The position numbers and the translations under genes were made by a program. Under the pieces are notes generated by a model. It made no database searches, had not been told where the DNA came from, and was given only the letters and a program-made list of their open reading frames with translations. 64,000 nt of DNA from Cordilura impudica (taxonomy: Eukaryota; Arthropoda; Insecta; Diptera; Scathophagidae). The stretch lies in assembly GCA_963682025.1 (NCBI GenBank), contig OY821522.1, positions 26,894,177 through 26,958,176 on the forward strand, given 5' to 3'. Below, piece after piece: positions 48,117 through 58,748 of the stretch. Numbering within the stretch: position 1 is the first letter of the stretch; each line of letters begins with the position of its first letter.

Positions 48117-48780
48117 GGTTAATTCAGTGGTGGATTTACACTAGGGGCAGTCGGGGCTAGAGCCCAGGGCGGCAAATTTTCTAGGGCGGCAAAATTTGGA
48201 AAGTGAAAAAAATTTTTTACTGTCATCAAAATTTCTCAATAGAAATTTTATATTTTAATTAATCATATATTATTTAATAGATAATTCAAGAAATGCGACT
48301 CGTATAATATTTGTCAAATTGAAATTTTGTAAATCATAATTTTGGCACCTTAAGTGAAAATTTATATTCGAAATTATTTAATTAATTAATTTCTTTAACG
48401 ATTTAAAATGGTAATAAAACTGAAACCTCCATTTATGTAGGTATACAACAATAATCCACAAGAGCGTTACAAAATTAAATTGTGTCATTCCCCTTTTTCT
48501 TTCATTGACAGTTCGTTGCATAGCTTTCGTTGTGTTTTGAGAAAAATACAAAAATACAAAATAATAAGCCACAGCAACACTATATGTACATTGTACATAT
48601 TAAATTGTGGGATTCCCCTTTTTCATATCATTGATTATGTGTTGCATAGTTTTATTTTATCTTTTTTAAACGTGCTCATCATTAAAGAGTAAGTGTTGAT
48701 TGAGTAAGGTGTTAAATTAATTTATCGATATCAAAAAATTGCATTAATGTTGAGCATAAATATACGATCAATTGTCAACC

Positions 48781-51446
48781 ATGGCTGATGGACGCAAAAA
48801 ATTGAGTGGATCTGAGTATCGAAAGCGCGCTTTGGACAAAAGTAAAAAGGAACAAGAGGTTTTGAGTAAAACTCCCAAACTAGATGATTTTTTTACGAAA
48901 AAAGTATGTGTTACACAAAAATCAGAAACTAACAATAGAGATTGTACGAATTTAGATTATGAAGGTTTGTATCATATTTTTTCAAGTATTCATATTTTTC
49001 CAAGTATAATAATGATTCATTTGTCGATGTGTATAAAATGTATATTCATTATTTACTGTCATAATTAGGTTAATAGAATAATAGTAAATTTTTGCAGGTG
49101 ATGATGCATGTTCTACGTCAACTTCAAAACGAACTCCGTCTACGAGTAATGATACTGATAGTACCACGACTTCTTCGCTGCCACAGAATAACCATCACGA
49201 AAGTGAACTTCAAGCTACAATTCCAACAATAAATATAGAAGATAATGAGCATGGGGATATTGTGATAAGCGATGATCCAGGAGAATGGGTTATAAACGAT
49301 TTCACCAGAGATTACGTAGCTAACCATGGATGTAAACAAAATAAAAATTTGGATTTCTCCGGTACAAAACGTGATTACAGCGATGGAACTTCAAGATGGC
49401 TGTCAGAATCACTATTTTTAAGAAAACTTATCAACGGTGAAAAAGTTCCACGCCCATGGCTCATTTACTCAGTTAGTAAAGGTTCTGTATTTTGTGCAGC
49501 TTGTCTTCTTTTTGACAGAGAGTGTTCATTTAATGGCAAAAACGGATTTAATGATTGGAAACATGCAGGCGTTCGTGTTGGTGAGCATGAAAACTCAAAA
49601 CATCATAAAAAATGTATGTTAACCCTTAAGCAAAGATCGGATACTAAGAACAGAATAGACCATGACTTAGTCATACAAACAGAGACAGAAATCTCTTATT
49701 GGAGAAATGTTTTAAGAAGAGTAGTCGCTGCTACTAAAGCCTTAGCTTCGAGGGCTTCCATTCCGAGGAAGTGATGAAAAGTTTGGCTCACCAAATAATG
49801 GCAATTTTTTAATGCTGATTGAATTTCTTGCTTCTTTTGACCCATTCCTAGAAGAGCATATTCGAAAATTTGGAAATAAAGGATCTGGCAGTACAAGTTA
49901 CTTATCGAAAACTATCTACGAAGAATTTATACAGCTTTTGTCAGTAAAAGTATCTTCTATCATAATTCAAGAAGTTAAATCAGCCAAATATTATGCTATT
50001 ATTGTAGATTCCACACCTGATATATCTCACGTTGACCAACTTTCTTTTGTTATTAGATATGTGCAAAAAGATGGAACGCCTGTTGAACGCTTTCTGATAT
50101 TTATTGAAAATTCTGCACATAAAGCTGAAGATTTGCTAGTTGCTGTATTGTCTATTCTTGAGTTTTTTGATCTTGACCTCGCAGACTGTCGAAGTCAGTC
50201 ATATGATAATGCTAACAATGTATCAGGAATGTATTCAGGTTTACAGGCAAGAATTCATGAAATTAATGATCTAGCAGAACATGCTCCTTGTGCTGCTCAT
50301 TCTTTGAATTTAGTTGGAGTTCACGCAGTAGAATGCGCACCAGAAGCTGCTTCATTCTTTAATACAGTACAAACTTTATATAACTTCTTTACTGCATCGA
50401 CGCAGCGCTGGGAAATTTTACAATCTCATACCGGAAAAAGAATCGCGTTAAAATCTTTATCTGCAACCAGATGGTCAGCTCGTTATGAAGCTGTTCATGT
50501 ACTTAATCAATATTTCGACGAAATAATCGAGATATTGATTATTATTGAAGAAGATATTGACGAAAATGCAATTACAAGACAACAAGCAAAAGGTATTCGT
50601 ATTCAAATGGAGCGACTTGAAACAGCATTTATGCAAATATTTTGGCATTTTTTACTCTCGCGATTCAATGCTGTTAGTCAAAGATTGCAAAAAGTTGATT
50701 GCAGCATTGCTGACGTGATCGACGATTATCATGGTTTGATTAAAGTTGTTGCTGATACGCGAAATGAATTCGAAATCTATGAAAAAAATGCTTTAAATAT
50801 TTCAGAGATTAAAGAATATAAAACAACAGTTTCTAGACAAAGGAAGAGAAAACTACATGCTGATGAATCACGGGATGGAGATGTGCAACTGTCAGGTCGA
50901 GACTACTTTAGAGTCAATACGTTTAATGTCATTCTTGACAATCTGGATTTCGAATTACGAAAAAGATGTGTTGCGTATGAAAAGATACAGGAAAAGTTCT
51001 CAGTTATAATTGAATTTGGCAATTTGGATAATAGAGAGATTCGTAAACGAGCTGAACGTTTAAGAAAGATTTATTCTTCAGATCTTGAGTTCTCATTGGA
51101 TGACGAATTCGTGCACTTCCATGCTTATTGCACTGAAAAAACGATGGAAAATAATTCACCTTCCGATCTTCTGAAACTTTTGCGAGCAAACGACCTTTAC
51201 ACTGAATTTCCGAACGTAGAAATCGCATATCGAATATTTATTACTTTAGCTATAACAAACTGTGGCGCAGAACGATCGTTTTCTTGTTTAAAAAGGGTTA
51301 AAAACTACTTTCGTTCTACAATGAGTGCAAATAGACTCAATAGCTTAGCTATTCTATGCATCGAATCGGAAGTGCTTCAACGTTTAGATTGTGAGGATTT
51401 AATCGACCAATTCGCAACTCAAAAAGTCAGGCGTATTTGCCTGTGA
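48781..51446 (+). pseudogene. hAT transposase, ZMYM1/TTF-finger type (two exons, one frameshift)
   Basis: Cut-and-paste transposase acting on the element's ends. Exon 1 48781-48964 (MADGRKKLSGSEYRKRAL..., KLDDFFTKK), intron 48965-49097, exon 2 from 49098. The TTF-type zinc finger region has SRWLSESLF, FCAACLLF and HENSKHHKKC. The RNase H-like core has YAIIVDSTPD (first Asp), CRSQSYDNANNVSG, CAAHSLNLVG and SATRWSARYEA; the C-terminal hAT dimerisation block is CGAERSFSCLKRVKNYFRS. One frameshift near 49753 (one G missing in a G-run) splits the reading frame; everything else is open to TGA 51444-51446. Similar genes are often called zinc finger MYM-type protein 1-like. Confidence 0.88.
48965..49097 (+). 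other. Intron of hAT transposase (133 nt)
   Basis: GAAG|GTTTGTATC ... TTTTTGCAG|GTGATGATG. Joining keeps the phase (a Gly codon is split) and connects two stretches that are otherwise out of register. Confidence 0.75.
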
Positions 51447-51469
51447 TAAAATTATTATATTATAATTAT

Positions 51470-51599
51470 TGTGCTGTTTTTATAAGACGTTTGCCAAACG
51501 TCACTCAATCGTCTGTATGTTGTTTTTGTTGTTGTAACGGCAACAACAACATGCAGATGATTGAGTGACGTTTGGCAAACGTCTTATAAAAACAGCACA
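51470..51599. repeat. 130-bp foldback (hairpin) inside hAT element 1
   Basis: Near-perfect inverted repeat: TGTGCTGTTTTTATAAGACG... pairs with ...CGTCTTATAAAAACAGCACA; arms continue through GTTTGCCAAACGTCACTCAATC and close with GTTGTTG-TAACGG-CAACAAC. Lies 24 bp after the transposase stop. Confidence 0.85.
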
Positions 51600-51791
51600 C
51601 ATGAGTCAAGCTGAGTGCAAAATGTATAGCTCTAAGAACAAAAACAAATATTTTTTATGTCATATCAAAGTATATAATATATAATAAATTATTTGCAATA
51701 CATTAGATATTTGAATTTTTAAAAATAATGAGGCGGCATTTTTTTCAGTGCCCAAGGGCGGCAAAAGTTTAAATCCGGCCCTGGGTTAATT

Positions 51792-52148
51792 ATCGGCAAC
51801 AAAATAAAAATGCAACCCTACTACCCAACATTGGTAATAATATTGAATTGAACACTCTGAATTGCTTATAAAAATTTTTTGTTGGCAATTTTTTAGATCA
51901 AAATAGCAGTAGGTTAAGAAATCCCACAATCCTGGTCTGAACTATGATTCAAACACGAAATTTTGATGAATTTGTTTATTTTACTAGTTACTAGTACTAG
52001 TACCTGATACACTTTATTGTAAAATCATGTTTGCACATGTATACGCAATAATTGTATCAACAATGAAAAAAAGCATATACAGTGTTACAGACACAGTCTG
52101 TCAGTGACTAGCGTAAATAATACAGTAATTGTCGCATTTCTTCCTTAG
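51792..52148. other. Gene-free AT-rich DNA
   Basis: Nothing recognisable apart from a short TACTAGT repetition near 51983-52002. Confidence 0.5.
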
Positions 52149-52219
52149 ACACGGGGTGGTTTTATCCGAAGAAAATATCTATGGAGAAGGCCGAGAGATG
52201 TGTGAAGAAGAGCAAGAAG
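52149..52219 (+). other. Candidate coding exon of a host gene (71 bp)
   Basis: Preceded by a pyrimidine-rich acceptor (GCATTTCTTCCTTAG) and followed by a consensus donor (AG|GTAAGT). Higher GC than the surroundings. Two of three forward frames are open; one is acidic (SEENIYGEGREMCEEEQE), the other basic (MEKAERCVKKSKK). I do not recognise the gene. It could be chance; it stands out because it is the only splice-bounded stretch outside transposons. Confidence 0.3.
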
Positions 52220-52408
52220 GTAAGTTTGTTTTTAATTTATTTGTTAGATATAAGTTATTAATTTAAGTTGTATCTTAATATTTAGATAAAATTAAATAAA
52301 ATTACATATGTGTATGGCTATACGATAAGTTAACTACATAAAATATGCTGGTTTCTTTCGCAAAATTATCTTAAGAATTTAAAGATATAAAGAAATTGTA
52401 TATACTTG
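52220..52408. other. AT-rich DNA after candidate exon
   Basis: No gene; possible intron continuation. Confidence 0.4.
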
Positions 52409-52410
52409 TA

Positions 52411-53711
52411 AAGGGTCCGCCAAATAACTTTTTTTTTTGAAAATGCTATAAAAAAAACTACTGAATATTATCTCAAATTTCTTTTTTTATTTGAAAGCAC
52501 AATCCTTCCGGTTAATAATGGAAAATAATTTCATTCAAATGGCTGCCTCGGCTGGCCATGCAGTAGCCTACACGATCGGTCCAATTTTTAAGCACATTAT
52601 CGATTGTGTGCAGCTGTATTTCACCAATGGCTTCAAGAATATTGTCCTTTAAAACGTCAATTGTTTCTGGCTTGTTGGCGTAACACTTATCTTTGAGGGC
52701 TCCCCACAAATAATAGTCCAACGGTGTCAAATCGCAGCTCCGAGGTGGCCAAACGACATCAGCTCTGCGGCTGATAATGCGATCTTCACAAACAGGGCGC
52801 AAAACATCGAGTGTAGCTTCGGCTGTGTGGTACATAGCGCCGTCCTGTTGAAACCAAATGTTGCCAATATCCTGCTCTTCAATTGTTGTGAACAAAAATT
52901 CGTTCAACATGGCCCGATAACGATCGCCATTGACTGTAACGGCCACTTCTTGCTCATTTTCGAAGAAAAATGGCCCAATTATGCCTTTGGACCAAAATCC
53001 GCACCAAACAGTGACTCGGTTTGGGTGTATCAGCTTTTCAAGGTTAGCGTGCGGGTTTTCTGTGCCCCAAATGCGACAATTTTGTTTGTTTACATACCCG
53101 CCAAGATCAAAATGAGCTTCATCTGAAAAGATGATTTTTTGGGCAAAATCGGCATCTTCTGTAAGTCGATCGCAGGCCCACTTAGCGAAGCGAAAACGCA
53201 TTGGATGGTCAGTTGGCTTCAACTCCTGAACCAATTGGACTTTGTATGGCGTCATACCAAGGTCTTTATGCAAAATTCGTCTCAATGATGCCTCCGAAAT
53301 GTTCAATTCTTGAGAACGACGGTGAATTAATGTTGATGGCGCTTCACGCACACTTTCTGCCACAGCAGCAATATTCTCTTGTGTACGCACTGTTTTTGGC
53401 TTTTCACGCTTTGGTTTATCGATGAGGATGCCAGTTTCTTTCACTTTTTTCACAAGATAACGAACATACGGAGCTGACGGTGCTTCTCTTCTTCCAAAAT
53501 CCGTACGCAATTTTCGCACACATTCTGCAACATTACCATGATTTTCAAAGTAATGTCGCAATATTTCCCAGCGTTGTTCAAGCGGATACACAACCATATT
53601 CGTTCGGCGGAAGGATAAAACTAATTTTCTGTCAAATCAGACATGAGCTAAGTGTTACCATTCACGAAATAAGCGCTAGTTGAAAAAAAAAACGTTAGAT
53701 GGCGGACCCCT
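52411..53711 (-). mobile_element. Mariner-type transposon, DD41D, 1301 bp
   Basis: Inverted ends (left AAGGGTCCGCCAAATAAC, right reading inwards AAGGGGTCCGCCATCTAACG) followed by T-runs, flanked by TA on both sides (52409-52410, 53712-53713), the Tc1/mariner target. One intact transposase ORF fills the element. Confidence 0.93.
52512..53597 (-). CDS. Mariner-family transposase, DD41D (361 aa), intact
   Basis: Cut-and-paste transposase of the IS630/Tc1/mariner superfamily. ATG at 53597. Residues 1-110 form the two helix-turn-helix DNA-binding region (LEQRWEILRHYFENHG, SEASLRRILHKDLGM) with a basic linker KPKREKPK. The catalytic triad is visible: D159 in IIFSDEAHF, D252 in WFQQDGA and D294 in LTPLDYYLWG, with 41 residues between the last two. 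DD41D marks the rosa-like mariner group, described from Ceratitis rosa. The length is normal, there are no stops or shifts, and the stop TAA lies close to the left end. With matching ends and TA flanks this copy is a candidate active element. Confidence 0.95.
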   Translation of the reverse strand: MVVYPLEQRWEILRHYFENHGNVAECVRKLRTDFGRREAPSAPYVRYLVKKVKETGILIDKPKREKPKTVRTQENIAAVAESVREAPSTLIHRRSQELNISEASLRRILHKDLGMTPYKVQLVQELKPTDHPMRFRFAKWACDRLTEDADFAQKIIFSDEAHFDLGGYVNKQNCRIWGTENPHANLEKLIHPNRVTVWCGFWSKGIIGPFFFENEQEVAVTVNGDRYRAMLNEFLFTTIEEQDIGNIWFQQDGAMYHTAEATLDVLRPVCEDRIISRRADVVWPPRSCDLTPLDYYLWGALKDKCYANKPETIDVLKDNILEAIGEIQLHTIDNVLKNWTDRVGYCMASRGSHLNEIIFHY

Positions 53712-53713
53712 TA

Positions 53714-54655
53714 CTTTCTATGTTTTTAAATTTTGAGGGGTGTGATAAATAATCACAATCCCTATCGTGCAATCATCTCGTATTTATATTAATTTGACAG
53801 CTGTTCTACCAAGTGCAGTCTTTTGAGTTCTTGAGTGACACATTTATTTCAAAGAGAAAATCTAGAATATTTTCTGAAAACCTAGAGTGTAAAATGTTAA
53901 ATGTCGGTAAAATATTAAGTGGAATATTCTTGCATTTGACCTTAGGTCTTATTTTCTCATGACTCATAGTTGTCCAAATCAGCTTCAAATTTGTTAGTTT
54001 ACTTTAATATAAAATTTATAAAAAATTACATGTATCGACACCAAATAAGGAGCTGAAACCCTGTTACATACACATTAAAACAAAACAATATACAATTCTA
54101 ATAAAATCCTACCAACAATTTACTTAACCGCATTTTTCCCTTTCATTACAAACGCACAACTAAAACAAACAAAACATATGCCGAAAACCAAAATGTTAAA
54201 TCTAGCATCTCGGTATGACATTTCACCAAAAATTACAGCACGACCCCGGCGTCTCTCTGAAATGAGTATTAAGAAGATTAAAAAACCCATACCTCGAGGG
54301 AGCTCCTTCTTCATATTCAGTCATACTAACAGGTAAAATTCTCTCACAACATATAAAAGATTATACAGTGGTATGCATTTTATTTATTTATTCGTTCATT
54401 GTCATTTTATTGCTGATATAAATAATTGAGTTATATAACCCTAACCCTATAAGTCCAGTGCTAACTAATGTGACTACGCCTCTTAGTATTTTGTTTAAAT
54501 ATTTTAAACAAAAAATATTTAAAAATGAATAACAGTAACGAAAGCTTTATTCAAATAAGAACCAAGCTCACGAGGTTTTGCCTTATTTACATTTATATTA
54601 GAAATGGGAATTCCCGACGTCCCGGTATTTTTCGGGACTTAGAAATACCGAATAT
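53714..54655. other. Gene-free DNA
   Basis: No gene recognised; two ~60-codon minus ORFs (53806-53988 and 54120-54314) look like chance. Confidence 0.5.
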
Positions 54656-55080
54656 GTGTGTTTATGACATCCATAAGTCAGCAGTGCAAAACCAAACTGT
54701 GTAGGATCATTCTTAGTCAGATTCGGATTTGATTATCGTCATGACCATATTTGCCAATGTATAAAAATATTTACAAACAAAATTAGTGTAAGACATGTCG
54801 CAGTTGTAAGTCTTTACATAGTTTTAAGTGAACATCAGGAGTCTGTTTTTTATAGGGACTATGTCTAAATAATTTCATACAATCTTTGTTTTTGGAATGA
54901 TTATAAATGGATATTATAACTTACATAAAATAAATAAGATCGTGATATATACAATAATATAGATTTTAGTGCACTTGGTCTGAACACGCACCAATTTCAA
55001 TAGCTTATATACCAAATTTCAAACAAATTTATTTTCAGTTGCGACCTGTAGCTTGTATACAAGGTTTCTTGGAAACTATT
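54656..55080 (+). repeat. Diverged TATACCC-family fragment
   Basis: Decayed forward copy: TTTACAAACAAAATT, TTTAAGTGAACATC, TCTGAACACGCACCAATTTC, TATACCAAATTTCAAACAAAT and TTGCGACCTGTAGCTTG align in order with 45175-45525. No CCGT tract or palindromes remain, so it is much older than the other copies. Confidence 0.6.
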
Positions 55081-55459
55081 TTGAGATGGAATATATTTAA
55101 CCCTTAAATACATAGTATGCTATTTAGCTGTTTTTTAAATAAAAAAAAAAATAGCTTTGAAGACAATATCGTTATTTTGGGCATTAGGGCCCATTAGGTA
55201 CACACTGTTTTATCTCAAGGAATCGTGGCTTAGGTCTTTCTTTTTTTGAGGCTAGACTTCCATAATTAAAAAAAACAAATTTTGGGTTTGTGTTTGAAAT
55301 GTGTCATTCAGCAATTTTAATCATTTTATAAGCCGTACCTTATTGTTTATTTAATACTAGCTGTAACCCGATGCGCTTCGCTACACCAATCGGAACGAAA
55401 TAAAAAACTTAGAATACATTTTGTAGAAAACTATTTTATATGTTTTTGGTGATTTTTAT

Positions 55460-55980
55460 TTTTGCGATTTAACATTTTCGCGATTTTTGATTTATTCGAT
55501 TTTTGACTTTGACCATTATTGCTTTTGGCGTTTTTTCCGATTTTTGGTAATAGCGATTTCCAGTTTTGGCAAATTTTGGATTAGGCGATTTTTAATTTTA
55601 GTGATTTTTGTTATTCCCTACTTTCAGTTTTGCGATTTTTCACTTTGGCGATTCTTGTTTTTTGGTATTTTGATTTTGGCGATTTTTGGCTTTACCGATT
55701 TTTGTTTTTCACGATTTTTGATTTTCGCGATTTTTGTTACTCGCGATTTTCGATTTAGGCGATTTTCGAGTTTGGTGTTTTTTGTTATTCGAGATTCTCG
55801 GTTCTGGCAATTTTTGTTTTTGGCGTTTTTTGTTATTCGCGATTTTCGGTTTTGCCGATTTTTGACTTTGACGATTTTTTTGGGATTTCTTCTTTTGACG
55901 ATTTTTGATTTTGGTGAGTTTTGATTTTGGCGATTTTTGTTATTCGCGATTTTCCGATTTGGCAATTTTTGATTTTGGCA
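55460..55980. repeat. GCGATTTTTG minisatellite
   Basis: Many degenerate copies of a roughly 16-24-bp unit GCGATTTTTG(A/T)TTTTGG. A related short block recurs at 62620-62740. Confidence 0.85.
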
Positions 55981-56079
55981 ATTCCGCCCACGACTACTCA
56001 CATTGGTAATTAATGTAATTGTCAACAGTTCCAAGACTGTCATTTTCATAGTATTTTTTGTATAGGAAGTGTAACGCCC

Positions 56080-56770
56080 ATTATTCAAATCCCGCCTATT
56101 TTCTGGGCAACTACTCACATTAATTACTTATGAACTCAGACAAAATCACAAGGTACTCCAAGGTACAGTACTCCAGTTATATGAGATTAAATATTTACTT
56201 TATGTGGTTGTGGCATGCCCATTGGTCCGATCCCGCCCTTCTATTGTGCGATTATTCACATTAATAACTTTTGAACTCACACTAAGCTCCAAGGCTTTTG
56301 AAACTACAGTGCTCCAGATATATTACATTGAATATTTACTTTATATGGGGGTGCTACGCCCACTGATCTGATCCCGCCCCTTTTTTCCGAGTACTAACAT
56401 TAATAACTTATGAACTCACACAAAGTCCCAAGGTTTTTACTATTTTAGTACTGCAGTTATATGATATTAAATACTTACTTTGTATGGGAGACGCCACGCC
56501 CAGTGGTCCAATCCCGCCATTTTTTATCGGACTACTCAATTAATAACTCATGAACTCAGACAAAGGCTTTCACTATTACAGTACTCAAGTTATATGATAT
56601 TAAATATTTGCTTTGTGTGGTGGGTGCCACGCCTATTAGACCGATCCTCCCATTTTTCCGCAACTCTTCAAATTAGTGTAATATGTACATGTACATAGTT
56701 CAGAACTCTTGCTGTTGTAGTACTCCAGATATTCTATGTTAAATTTAGATGTTAAAAATTCACTTTATTT
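56080..56770. repeat. ~140-bp tandem repeat array
   Basis: Units recognisable by GCCACGCCCA..GG.CCGATCCCGCC at about 56214, 56357, 56497 and 56630 (spacing 140, 140, 133), each followed by CTCACATTAATAACTTATGAACTC and TATATGATATTAAATA. Confidence 0.85.
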
Positions 56771-56956
56771 GGAAGGTGCCATGTCCACTATTTTTCCTTC
56801 CGGATAGGCAGTTACCTATAAATCACAAATAAACGTGCAAACATACAAAACTCCATTTTTTATATAAGATTAAGAAATATTAAAGAGTTCAAAACCCAAC
56901 GCTTTCAAAGTTAAATTCTTCTAATACAATACACTAATCCTCGAAACAATTGCTAA

Positions 56957-57326
56957 AGGCCAGTTTACACTATCACACTTTGTAATATGACCTGTCAAAA
57001 AGTCAAGTATTATGAAAAAGTCGTATCATGTAAAAAGCTTATGTTATGAAATTGACGGTCTGAAGGAGTTCATTTTCACAGTCCGATGGTTGTAGAAACA
57101 TTTCTAAAAACTTGCCAAAACAAAGAAAGTGGAAATCAAATGTAAATATCAAAATAAATGTGCTTCTTATTCTAAACAGCTGTTTTCATAAGACTTGAGT
57201 GTGATGGTGTAAATGGCTTAGGTATGCAGAAATAATGTATGTACGACTTTATGACAGTCCGATGAATTTCATCGGATTTTTATTTCGAAACATCATACAA
57301 CTGAGTGATATTGTATAAATGGGCCT
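56957..57326. mobile_element. MITE, Harbinger-like (370 bp)
   Basis: Inverted ends AGGCCAGTTTACACTATCAC and, from the right reading inwards, AGGCCCATTTATACAATATC; TAA on both sides (54-56 and 27-29 of the respective flanks, i.e. 56954-56956 and 57327-57329). No ORF. Confidence 0.7.
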
Positions 57327-57329
57327 TAA

Positions 57330-57620
57330 AGTCGATTTTCGAAATGTCTTTTAAGGAGCGCAGTTTTTCGGCTTTTAGATAGAAGCCATATCGTGCTAAA
57401 TAAGGTGAATGGTGGTTTTCGAACGATATGAGCCTAATTTAGTGTAAAATGGTCTCGCAGAACCAATAAGTGTAAGACGGTGCATTATCATAAAAGCCAT
57501 ACTTCTGGCCTCTCTACGCGAAAAGCTCCAGCAAATGATGCATAATACTCAAATATTTCTTTTTAGCTGTTTATTCTGATGGCAGAAATTCATAATGCAC
57601 CACATCAGGATAATTTGTTA
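57330..57620 (-). pseudogene. Mariner transposase fossil
   Basis: On the minus strand, with stops, VVHYEFLP, KKKYLSIMHHLLELF, then DNAPSYT resemble the region around the second catalytic Asp of Tc1/mariner transposases (VVHYEFLP...HHDNAPSHT). Several stops and gaps. The ends are not recognisable. Different lineage from the DD41D element. Confidence 0.55.
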
Positions 57621-58471
57621 TTTTTTTTTTTTAAAGCTTTTTTTTTTTTTTTTTTTTTGAAGCAAACCGCTAACAGTACCTTGATTTTTTAATGGATTTA
57701 GCGTGATATTTTCGGTCCTGCTTCACCTTTTGTTTCAATTAATTAGTCGGTTGTTTCGGGGTGGTAAATAATCACCCGTAACAATGCATTTCATTTCGTT
57801 CTGGTACGTTTTTTTTTTCTTGTTTTTAGAACCAATCGAAATTTGACGTATTAAAGGCCCAAAATATCTTTGACTCTCATAGTTAATCGCTAATTTTTCA
57901 TGACCAAGTCTTTGATTTCTTTGATGTGTTAAATTTTGACATGAAATTTAGCATAGATGTCAGAAAAAAGATTTTTGTCCAAACCGATAACCAGCGATGC
58001 TTTTGAGGAACATTTATTGGCGTTGAAGAGTTTGGTATGAAATATCTTGTGTGAGAATCTATTTATCTCTGCGGCAAGAATTCATTTTCATTTCTCATTA
58101 CAGGAGTATAAGTGCACAGAGGAGAGTGATTAAAGACGAAATTAGTTCCCCTTTTGCAAGCCAACGGTATAGCCACCACAACTCTGAAATTTGCTATAAA
58201 TGTGTGAAATCGGGCTTTAAGAAAAGACAAGATTTTGAAAGAAAATGGCAGAATGGCCCCAAAACCACAGTAATTTACACCGTCTTAATGAAGGGTATAC
58301 GGAAAAGTTTGAGAACGGAGTAGAAACGAATATATTTATGTTATTTTTTTTACATACAATATTGCGACTTTATTTTACAATATTATTAGCGTGTTCGTGC
58401 CATTTCTGGCCCACGATTCTAGTACACAAGTGAGCAACGAGGTATACAACTGCTATACGATACCCTATTAC
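57621..58471. other. Unassigned DNA with T-tracts
   Basis: Long T-tracts at about 57608-57658. No recognised gene; ORF 58051-58323 has no domain I know. Possibly more of the mariner fossil. Confidence 0.3.
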
Positions 58472-58472
58472 T

Positions 58473-58600
58473 ATGGATGGGCGCGTAAACTGTATACGCT
58501 GTTTACGACTGCTGTTTACACGTAAACAAACGTAAACGTAAACAGATTTCAATTGATGTAAACGTAAACAGACAAGTAAACGTAAACAAGTTCATATTTT
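58473..58600. repeat. Subterminal GTAAACGTAAAC motifs, left end of hAT element 2
   Basis: About ten GTAAAC/GTTTAC motifs in 120 bp; the mirror cluster is at 61015-61133. Likely transposase-binding sites. Confidence 0.7.
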
Positions 58601-58748
58601 TCTGTTTTTCTTACTAGAATTAAGAAGAAATCAAAGAATTTGTTCATAATTTTATTTTTTATTTAAGAAAAACATAAATATAACATATGTATATATTTAC
58701 AACAAAAAAAACAAAAAGAAATCCTTATTGTTAAGAAAATATACATAT

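Larger units (their letters stand above)
48125..51783 (+). mobile_element. hAT element 1, 3659 bp
   Basis: Ends CAGTGGTGGATTTA... and ...TAAATCCGGCCCTG (imperfect inverted repeats) and perfect 8-bp target duplications GGTTAATT at 48117-48124 and 51784-51791. It encodes a spliced TTF-finger hAT transposase. It also contains a 130-bp foldback after the gene. Confidence 0.93.
55357..56869 (-). mobile_element. Non-autonomous Helitron (DINE-like) 1
   Basis: On the minus strand begins TCTTATATAAAAAATGG (56869 leftwards) and ends ...GGGTTACAGCTAG (55357), flanked by A and T as for Helitrons. Inside lie two tandem arrays: short GCGATTTTTG-type units (55460-55980) and ~140-bp units (about 56080-56770). 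No gene; the Phe/Arg-rich ORF 55487-55924 is translation of the short array. Confidence 0.75.

Noticed and set aside
55487..55924. Phe/Arg-rich 145-codon ORF and its 164-codon minus partner
   Set aside because: Translation of the GCGATTTTTG minisatellite.
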